Shown here in pieces: positions 56,992 to 64,000 of a stretch of DNA of 64,000 bases (the first letter of the stretch is position 1; the number at the start of each line of letters is the position of its first letter). Source of the DNA: Siphonodentalium dalli (lineage: Eukaryota > Mollusca > Scaphopoda > Gadilida > Siphonodentaliidae). The position numbers were made by a program, and so were the translations under genes. The notes under the pieces were generated by a model. The model was given only the letters and a program-made list of their open reading frames with translations. It did no database searches and was not told the DNA's origin. The stretch covers positions 131,395,282 to 131,459,281 of the forward strand of contig CP136062.1 of NCBI GenBank assembly GCA_032622095.1, written 5' to 3'.

Positions 56992-57741
56992 CTACATCGT
57001 ATTCAGGCTTTGGTACAGAACAGAATGATGTCTCTGTCTCCGACATGCAGCAGAACAACCTAGGTGTTTTATTATTAGGTTAGTTTGATGCATGCATCGA
57101 TCTTGGGGAAGACCCTCTCCGGATATGGCGGCCAAGAGAAACAATTCAATATTTTTTGATACAAATGTCGAGTAACGTACATGCATCCTAAAATGTGCAC
57201 CATAGCGGGGGAATTTAATAGCCAGGTTGTTATAAACGAAAGAAGCCACGATGATGGAGAGAAACCTCCCCCGTCGTAAGTGGTTTTGTAAGGCAATTTT
57301 AAGGAGGAAGAGGACAAATACTGTGTATACCGAAACACTCTGAGTTGGCAGCATGGCTTGTCCCTGAGATTGGGGCGTATGGTTGCCATGGGGGTCCGGA
57401 TCCACTCTCTCACAGGGGTGGACCTCTGTCCACGGGGAAAATTGTTCAAGTCGCTGATCGAAGAGCTCGAAAAGACAGTCTGGACAGCGCAGACGTCCCG
57501 CCTGTTGTAATTGCCGAATAATTGTTTTTAGATTGGGGCAATAGAAGAAGAGCCAATGTTTTGGAGTCTTTTCGGAAAGGCTATTGGCAGTGGTCATTGG
57601 GCACTTGACAATATAAATGCTTTCCGTGTAACTGCACTTTATTCTTGTGTGAAGGCTAATTGGCATGATGTTACATGGAATATGGTTACTTGCCATAAAT
57701 AAGGTCTTATCTCCCTTTGGAATACCACTGTTATTTCGCAT
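56992..57741 (-). CDS. Uncharacterised 249-residue ORF, longest in the window
   Basis: The ORF starts MRNNSGIPKGDKTLFMASNH. A middle part has F-Y-C-P-N and R-C-P-D-C, a possible zinc-binding cysteine set, then E-V-H-P-C-E-R-V-D-P-D-P-H. A hydrophobic run (VYTVFVLFLLKIAL) follows near residue 140. A second minus-strand frame is also open at 57075-57449, so chance openness in a GC-richer patch is possible. It lies within the inverted-repeat segment 54998-59562. No family is recognised. The start codon was chosen only as the first ATG. Confidence 0.3.
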   Translation of the reverse strand: MRNNSGIPKGDKTLFMASNHIPCNIMPISLHTRIKCSYTESIYIVKCPMTTANSLSEKTPKHWLFFYCPNLKTIIRQLQQAGRLRCPDCLFELFDQRLEQFSPWTEVHPCERVDPDPHGNHTPQSQGQAMLPTQSVSVYTVFVLFLLKIALQNHLRRGRFLSIIVASFVYNNLAIKFPRYGAHFRMHVRYSTFVSKNIELFLLAAISGEGLPQDRCMHQTNLIIKHLGCSAACRRQRHHSVLYQSLNTM

Positions 57742-58202
57742 TTGGGGCCTTCAGTCAGACGAACATCCAAGAGGTCTCAGATAGTGCCTTACTGTACCAT
57801 GGGTGGAATCACATGTAGACAGTCCCCCGAACCGGCCGCGGCAAAAGCAATGCCACAGGAAATGCCGTGGTCATACTAGTATATATGTGGAATATAACAT
57901 GCCACAGCATTATGGTTGCGGTGCGACCTTTGTCACTGGAGGGGGCCAGGTACCACGATTCTAAAGTTGTGCGCGGTGGATCATGAATAATATAAAGTGT
58001 ATTCAATGAGAGACAAGGAATGCATGCAAACCAACCGAGGACAGTTTAATAGCGATGTTTCATTCAATAAGCGATTTAAAGTTACTGAGACAAAATCTGT
58101 TGGCTGTCAAACACATGAAGCAGTCCCCCCCCCCCCCCCATGAGGAAAACACAGCGAGAGCACCTAATCGCTCCCTCTGCTCATAAGAGAGGTGTAAAAA
58201 GA

Positions 58203-58813
58203 TTATAAGGTTGATTGTTCTGAACATATCGTTGTGGGATAGTCATATCGCCCAGTATCCTTTCCCATGCACATAACTGACCCCAAGATGGGAAAGAGCT
58301 TAATATCCTTCATAATCGCAAAAATATAAATAGACAGAAAATTATTATGTAAATATTGAAGCAACGATTCAATAGCCACCTTAAGAATTTGAATAAGAGG
58401 AAAGAGTGCAAATAGTAGGAAAATTGAGAGTACATACGGGTGCGACAGCAAATGCTCCTGTCTCCCGGGAAGGACTGATAACATAGAAAATCATGACATG
58501 AGTTGCCAAATTAACCGAATAGGTTTTGGCCCTTTCCAATCATGCCAGTCACCAGAATTGTAGCAACCCGACCCCCCCCCCCCCCCCCCCCAGCTGTCTT
58601 CAGAATATATATGAAAACTGTAAGGTATGTTTGTATTCCGGAAGGAGACACTATTGAATATACCAACCCAGCCATTGAAGTGTAACTATGGGTATAAATG
58701 TTGAAGAACGTTCTCAATACTGTTGTATTACTAACTTCATATTTAAAAATTAATATAATATGAGCCAAGAAACATTTTGGTTTGGAGAAAATGATCCCGA
58801 GTCCGCTAACCAA
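58203..58813 (-). CDS. Two hydrophobic uncharacterised ORFs (58203-58484 and 58511-58813)
   Basis: The downstream frame (93 codons) contains SHPYVLSIFLLFALFPLIQI and later FLSIYIFAIM. The upstream one (100 codons) contains SMAGLVYSIVSPSGIQTYLT before running into glycines encoded by a C20 tract. Both could be membrane-protein fragments. The DNA of the first is related to 15720-16090, where the frame is broken, so it belongs to a dispersed repeat. Coding status is doubtful. Confidence 0.2.
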
Positions 58814-59857
58814 CAGAGCTGTCGTCTATGACTTCAGGCTTTGGCAGTAGACATCATAATATGGAAACATAAACCCAAAATTACGGGACAGCGTGCTGTC
58901 CACAACAGCATGTAGAGAAAATAGCGATGAAATTATATAAATAAACGGTGTGTAGTTTGTAATAATGTTAGCACAAAATTAGGAGACTCCACATACCGGA
59001 CCATGCGGCGGCTGAGTTTGTATCAATTTCATCGCAGAGTATAGGTTTCACACAAACTCCTTAGATTTGCTCCAAAAGTAATCTATGTGCGACCTTTGTC
59101 ATTGTCCCAATGGCAATCTGAGAATATTTGTCATGTGGTCATCGTGATCAAATTAAGAAGGGACACCATTGTTAAGTGGCTTTATGAAAACGCGGAACAT
59201 GTTCGTGTACGGAAGCGAAACGTTCCCCGAATGCCTTGTATAATTATTAACAAAATGGTGTTGTTGGCGAGAAAAAGCTAAATTGTTATCGACAAATGAA
59301 TTTTGAGTTGATAAACGCAAAATTCAGAAAGATACTCCCTTACTTCTTCAGAGAGAAAAGACCATCCTGCTACGTCAGGAGGAAATAAGAAACAGAGGAA
59401 TCCAATCGAGTGCAGCCGGTTATATTGGGAGCATTCATGCATGACTAATCCGTGCAGGTAGATTCTCGGCGAGCAAAAGTTAACCCTTTCCTCCTGTAGT
59501 TACAAAGCTGGAGATATAATCCATATAGTTCAGTATGAAAGGCTCACTTTAGCGGAAAAATTCTTTCTGTTTATGGCAGTTTTAACAGATGTGACTATTT
59601 CAATATCAATATCCACTGCCAATGCTTACCGTATCTTAAAGCCTGCTATATAGGTGTTAGACCCGAGTATGCCACAGCTTTGATAATTCAATAATCCACC
59701 ACTTTTGTGGTCACTGCCAGGTTATCTTAACCGTATGACACATCTGATCAATACCAAAATATCAGTGCTATACTAATATGACCCACAGCATCAAAATATA
59801 TGATTTGTGACATGTTATTCTTCAACAGTCTGTGGATCTTGCATGAACATCAAGATA

Positions 59858-60023
59858 CAGTAATGCCCTAATTAATTGACTCCTTTAACCACAGCAGAAT
59901 TATGGGTAACTCTCGGGGAGAGCTTTCCGATGAATGGCAACAAGCCATATTTCCGACTAAATCCTGAAAAGTTACCCATAATTCTGCTGTGGTTAAAGGA
60001 GTCGATTAATTAGGGCATTACTG
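59858..60023. mobile_element. Family P palindrome with shortened left arm
   Basis: CAGTAATGCCC to GGGCATTACTG, TA on both sides; the left GGCTTGTTGCC part is deleted. Confidence 0.85.
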
Positions 60024-60064
60024 TATCTTTGCTTTGTTGTGTTATTATAGAACTACACTGGATG

Positions 60065-60315
60065 TAGAGGATCTCCAATGAGTTATGTTTGGATATAAGA
60101 TTTTATGAAACAGGTTTGATAAAATCTTATATCCAAACATAACAAGTTGAAGATCTTTTATATCGCATGAAAAAACTGGAGCTTTATGCCTTTTTAACAA
60201 AGCAAAATCCTTAAAGAAGCTTAAAAATGCATACATTTCAACAAAGCAACATTTTAACAAAGCAACAAAGCAACATTTTAACAAAGCAAAATCCTTAAAG
60301 AAGCTTAAAAATGCA
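60065..60315. repeat. Hairpin followed by a 45-bp direct repeat
   Basis: GTTATGTTTGGATATAAGAT and its inverse (60082-60142), then AACAAAGCAAAATCCTTAAA at 60197 and again at 60280, with AACATTTTAACAAAGC between. Confidence 0.75.
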
Positions 60316-60753
60316 TTTACATCGTTGGCTGAGATGCTTCACAACTGTATATGAAAGTTGCTCGCTCATGATTGCAATGAAAAATATAGTCCCCCAATTT
60401 GCCTCTTTGTTTTTGTGTCTATTTTTGTTAGTGCAATGAAGTTGGCCAAGAAATTTTACTTTGATGAACAAATCAACTTTTTATGTATTGTCTGGTTTTG
60501 GTGTCATACGTGGCTTTTTAAAATAGTTTTAATCTGCCTAATCAATGTAAAGTAATTTTATTGGCACGCTGCCAAATTGGTGGGAAGCATGTTCTTATTA
60601 GTCATTAGTGAGATATACACTATGTGATATATATATATATATATGTAATGGTTGTTTTAAGGATATAATAGGGGTTTCATGTGATAATAAAATATTGGGA
60701 TGTTTTGGGCTGTATACAATCCTGATGATATTGCTTCTTAAGAAATGTTAGCA

Positions 60754-60981
60754 TTATTCCTTTCTATACTAATGCACTATTGACGAGTAGTTATCCCATA
60801 TGAAATGTTCAGATAATAAGTTCAGCAAACAAGAACTTATTATCGAAACATTTCCCTCAATGAATACGACTCTTTCTGTGGTATGTTTATATTCCTGCAC
60901 ATCCCCGCAAATCAATAATAGACCATTCTGATGTATACTTTTTAACTGATTGGGAGAATCCATTTAGTATAGAAATGATTA
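60754..60981. mobile_element. TTAA-type hairpin element, family B
   Basis: Left CCTTTCTATACTAATGC; hairpin GTTCAGATAATAAGTTC; right end TTTAGTATAGAAATGATTAA. Confidence 0.8.
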
Positions 60982-61160
60982 AAATTAGATGAGATGAAAT
61001 AACTCATATTTGTATGTTGAATTTTAAATCTTGTAAATATGACCATCAAAAATAAATAATGTTCTCAGGTAATTATATATGGAAAACTTTATGAGGGAGG
61101 GATTCAGGCTTTTTATTTTCATTAAGGATTCTAGACATTTGTTGTATCACAACTACTTAC

Positions 61161-61330
61161 AAAAATGACAGCGAGAAATCACCAACAAATGTGTCGCTCT
61201 CTCTAACGAGGAATGTTCCGTCCCCTTTATGCTTGTTTTTCAGCAAAATGTTAATGGCTTCAGTACGTCCTCCAGGAAGCTTGCCGACAAACCATTTCTC
61301 ACCAAAATGCAACTCATCACTTGGGCGATT
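61161..61330 (-). CDS. PLCG: PLCG window exon 3: N-SH2 domain, first half
   Basis: The exon has 170 nt, phase 0 in and 2 out, with a CTTGCAG acceptor and a GTAAGT donor. It reads through LHFGEKWFVGKLPGGR and GTFLVRESDTFVGDFSLSF. FLVRES is the SH2 beta-B strand whose arginine binds phosphotyrosine, and the W-F-x-G-K-L opening is that of the PLC gamma N-SH2 domain. This SH2 docks the enzyme on activated receptor tyrosine kinases. The last codon is completed by the first base of the exon at 47138, across a 14-kb intron. The orthology call rests on this diagnostic order: split PH, N-SH2, C-SH2, SH3. Confidence 0.96.
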
Positions 61331-61819
61331 CTGCAAGAGAAGAAAGCTTGAAGTATAGTAAAATGGTCTGGGTGAGCTAATGCTTGAAACTGAATTATGC
61401 ACCATACTCATATTTAATTCGTGCAATAAGATTCAAATTTGTAGCTTATTGAAGCCTAGATGGATGTTTGAATAAAATTTCCCATATTCTAACTGAATTT
61501 CTCACAGTCTATTTGAAAAAATCTTTTTTAACATTTTACAGTAATGGATCTATTGTTTATGTGATAGAAGTCTCTAAATAAGTTGTACATCTGTGTTGTA
61601 CCGTTGATGAAGGCAGTGATGGCCGAAAGCATCAGATAAAGAGTGATTTTTTTTATTTTTCTCTTTAAGATAACAGACATCCCTACATTACATGGACATG
61701 ATATTTTCAATTCTCATGAATCTTGTTCTGCGGACAACAGATGTTCTGAATGACTTCTAACACTCAGCGGTAATAAGTATTTTGTGTTGGATAATTTTTC
61801 ACTCAATTTCAAAGGAGTG

Positions 61820-62130
61820 GACATGGATTGTCGTGCCCCAAAATTATGTATACATAATTTGAGGTATCTTGAAACATATCTACATTTCTAAACAAATTCG
61901 TCGATATATGGCGGAAAATATGTGTTTTGTTTCTAACATTTTGGGAAAAATTTGAGATCATTTCATTAGTGCCGGTTTGACTTTTTTAATCATCAGTCTT
62001 GTAAAAATAGCACCTGTAGAAGATCTGGAAAATCTAGAGCTGTATTCGCTCTGAAACGTTTATAGTACTACTTAATTTTGATGATTAAAACAAAGAAGTT
62101 TTTTAATAGTTTCATGTTTCTGGTTTCTAT
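61820..62130. repeat. Dispersed repeat paralogous to 31960-32580
   Basis: Same blocks in the same order as the copy at 32 kb, with the palindrome site empty. The minisatellite-related repeat 62270-62500 follows, whereas at 28-32 kb it precedes. Confidence 0.75.
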
Positions 62131-62269
62131 ATTCACTGTTTCGTACAATAATTAAGGTAAATAGATTTCCATTATTTGACAGTCTGCTGATTACGAAGAA
62201 ATGTTACAGATGGCAAATAAGCTGGAATGCAAAACTAGTAAAAACATAGTTATTAATTGATAAGCTCAT

Positions 62270-62500
62270 TATAAATATCACTGTAGTAACGTAATTCTTT
62301 CCCATATGCCATTTGATAATTATAGTTTGGGCCATATTATCTCCTCCACCAGGCTGTTGGATGGCGATGTCGCTAAATGGCCGAGGTGCTCCGTGATTTA
62401 CACTAAATATTGGGAAGAAACATATCCCTGTTAATTTTTTTAATTAACTGCATACAATGTTGTTATTCTCCAAAATAATTAATATATTCCTATTGTTAAA
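62270..62500. repeat. Unexpanded relative of the minisatellite locus
   Basis: The left part (AAGTAACG-like start, ATATGCCATT, GTTTGGGCC, ATATTATCTC, CTGTTGGA) matches 28545-28625, and the right part (CACTAAATATTGGGAAGAAA, GCATACAATGTTGTT, TTCTCCAAAA) matches 31081-31160. Between them there are only about two unit-like stretches (GATGTCGCTAAATGG and CCGTGATTTACAC) instead of 122. Confidence 0.8.
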
Positions 62501-62503
62501 TTC

Positions 62504-62945
62504 TTAACCCTTTCATCATGGGAGCTGCGGTGGCGCAACTTTAAAGACTCTGTGCCAATGCATTCTCTAATATAAATGCGAGAATACATTGGTCTAACAA
62601 TTTTTTATCAATATTTCTTACATTCTTTAACAATTTCCTTTCATTTTTTATCATTTTTCTTACATTCTTAAACAATTTTTATAATTTTTTTCTTACATTC
62701 TACAACAATTTTTATCATTTAAAAAAAAAAAATTCTTACATTCTTTAACAATTATAAAACAAAAATATAAAATTTGTTAGGCCAATGCATTCTCTTATAT
62801 ATGCGAGGCGATCTATGAGCAACTACTTCCGCACTTGTATTATCTGTCATCTGTTTTTTTTCTCCCTGAAATCCCCTCCAAATGAATATGAGACCATTCA
62901 AAAGTATACTTCTATAACTGAGTAAGAGAATCCTTTTAGTATAGG
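62504..62945. mobile_element. Chimeric TTAA-type element (family A start, family B end)
   Basis: The left is TTAACCCTTTCATCATGGGA with a family A hairpin start, then a run of TTCTTACATTCTTTAACAAT units (62620-62750), then GCGAGGCGATCTATGAGCAA joined to family B sequence ending TTTTAGTATAGGAATAA. It looks like a recombination product. Confidence 0.65.
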
Positions 62946-62994
62946 AATAAATAGATTAATCAAGTGTGACTTATATACATAACAGAAAGTAAAC

Positions 62995-63117
62995 CTCATC
63001 TGTGTTATTAGATTCCTCTTCTTCATTTTCCTCTTCGAGATCTTCCTCCGAATTCTCGTCAGTGTAGTACACCTTGAGGTTTGTTGGTGTGAGGACTACA
63101 TATCGAGGATGCCATTG
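62995..63117 (-). CDS. PLCG: PLCG window exon 2: N-terminal half of the split PH domain
   Basis: The exon has 41 codons, phase 0/0, between a TTCCAG acceptor and a GTTTAC donor. It begins QWHPRYVVLTPTNLKVYY, the PH beta-strand pattern W-x-x-R-Y-x-x-L that human PLC gamma has just before its first SH2 domain. It ends in a very acidic run (EEDLEEENEEEE), matching the acidic linker of vertebrate PLC gamma. In this family the PH domain is split: this half lies before the SH2-SH2-SH3 array and the other half after it (14244-14395). The neighbouring exon continues straight into the N-SH2 domain. The call is secure from order and motif. Confidence 0.93.
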
Positions 63118-63325
63118 CTGGAAGTAAAGACATAGTAATATGAAAGAGTTAAGGCCAAAAAAAAAACTTGCCTGTTTCCGATTTCTTGAGCAAAAAAAAT
63201 CCAGGTAGGCAGGTAGGATCTTTTTTTTTTTGGCAATTTTTTTCTCAAATCCATCTAAATAAAGTTTGTAGCATCTAAAATGCACCATATTCTGAAAACA
63301 AGATAAAAGTTGGTATTCTCAATAC

Positions 63326-63349
63326 CTTTGTATCCAGTTGCTGAAGTTT
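63326..63349 (-). CDS. PLCG: PLCG window exon 1: 24-nt microexon, start of split PH domain (tentative)
   Basis: A 24-nt phase 0/0 exon is proposed, bounded by a pyrimidine-rich stretch plus CAG acceptor and a GTATTG donor. It reads KLQQLDTK and joins in frame to the next exon, QWHPRYVVLT. Joined this way it looks like the first strand of a PH fold, where family members have a glycine-x-leucine strand, a turn and then a tryptophan. The preceding exon could not be found up to 64000. The call rests on splice signals, phase and fit to the fold; so short an exon could be fortuitous. Confidence 0.5.
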
Positions 63350-64000
63350 CTGAAAGAAAACTAACTTTATATCTGACAATATACCCAAATCTAATATAAA
63401 TAATGATACCCTGTAATTATAAAGTGAGTATTTAAAGTTCGCTGCATTGCAGTGTCTATCCCATAATAGCATGCTGTGCTTAAGCATGAGTTTCATGAAC
63501 AATATTCAACCTGCTATAAAAATCCTCACACATGCTATAAATGTTTGCAACCAATACCAATGCTACACCTTTTAACGCCTACCTATCACTCAAATTTAAC
63601 AACAAATTCTAATTTCTAGGAAATAATCACTTGTCATATATGTCCAAACTCATTTAAATTTTATTAACCAACACCCAGCTGCATGTAGACTATACCTCAT
63701 TGTTCACACATCAAATTGAGTTAATGAATGTATATAGGCTCAAACATTGACCATAAGCCTAAAAGACTTTGTTTTAATCTTCTTTAATGTTCCCTTTTTT
63801 CCAAGGTAGTCCCTTTTGCGATGTTAATTCAAGTTTTTTGGGTGTTTGTTGCCCATTAACCCTGGTTTGATGTGATTTGTGAGCATGATTTCACAGTTAA
63901 TTAGGTTAATGACTCATTTAATTTAATTAATGACTGCAACTAATAGAAAATGAAAGATGATTTTGCATATTTGGACAGGGAATTTTTCCAGGTGGCACGA
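63350..64000. other. PLCG: Upstream intron of PLCG to the window edge
   Basis: Read on the minus strand, no exon with PLC gamma similarity was found. The preceding exons lie beyond 64000. Confidence 0.5.

Larger units (their letters stand above)
54998..59562. mobile_element. 4.6-kb segment bounded by about 160-bp inverted repeats
   Basis: The left arm (54998-55165) and right arm (59400-59562) are inverted copies at roughly 85-90 percent by eye; both contain GGATTATATCTCCAGC, AGGAAAGGGTTAAC and CTACCTGCACGGATTAGTCA. A third partial copy of the outer part of the arm lies at 55274-55322. The interior is less AT-rich than the introns around it, carries four runs of 13-22 cytosines, and holds several open frames on the minus strand. 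No transposase was recognised. It may be a composite transposable element or a captured gene fragment set. Confidence 0.55.

Overview
The window is animal nuclear DNA, most likely from an AT-rich marine invertebrate. Compact coding exons are spread over 60 kb and separated by repeat-packed introns. The bounded exons use spliceosomal signals, including one AT-AC intron of the U12 class. No bacterial, organellar or viral gene organisation is visible. The dispersed repeats (GGGCCATAAC stretches, strings of GGACGGACGG, TTAA-flanked and TA-flanked palindromic elements) resemble those of mollusc or basal deuterostome genomes, but this does not fix the species.

One protein-coding gene spans nearly the whole window on the minus strand: a phospholipase C gamma (PLCG) orthologue. 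Sixteen exons can be placed with exact borders and continuous codon phase, about 652 codons in total. In transcription order (high to low coordinates) they encode: the N-terminal half of the split PH domain (63349-62995), the N-SH2 domain (61330-46938), the C-SH2 domain (44999-40694), two short exons that each carry a phospho-regulatory tyrosine like human Tyr783 (36356-36282 and 25488-25417), the SH3 domain (20013-17188), the C-terminal half of the split PH domain (14395-14244), the catalytic Y-box (9923-3890) and the start of the C2 domain (2351-2234). The N-terminal PH, EF-hand and X-box exons must lie above 64000, and the rest of C2 below position 1.

The introns are crowded with mobile DNA. 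There are at least three TTAA-flanked hairpin families (piggyBac-like non-autonomous elements), ten copies of a nearly perfect TA-flanked palindrome, a family with a hairpin at each end, tandemly amplified elements at 34-35.6 kb, and several nested insertions. The 14-kb intron between 46938 and 61161 holds a decayed tyrosine-recombinase retrotransposon (47237-54514) with the split direct repeats of the Ngaro/PAT group. A hAT-like element with a target-site duplication interrupts it. Beyond it lies a 4.6-kb segment bounded by long inverted repeats, with unrecognised hydrophobic reading frames.

Three tandem arrays stand out: a 20-bp minisatellite (28621-31080) with higher-order structure and an unexpanded relative at 62.35 kb, a 49-bp minisatellite (43453-44142), and a recent 472-bp exact-type duplication (11807-12752). 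The most informative observations for biology are the U12-type intron inside the catalytic domain and the duplicated regulatory-tyrosine exon.
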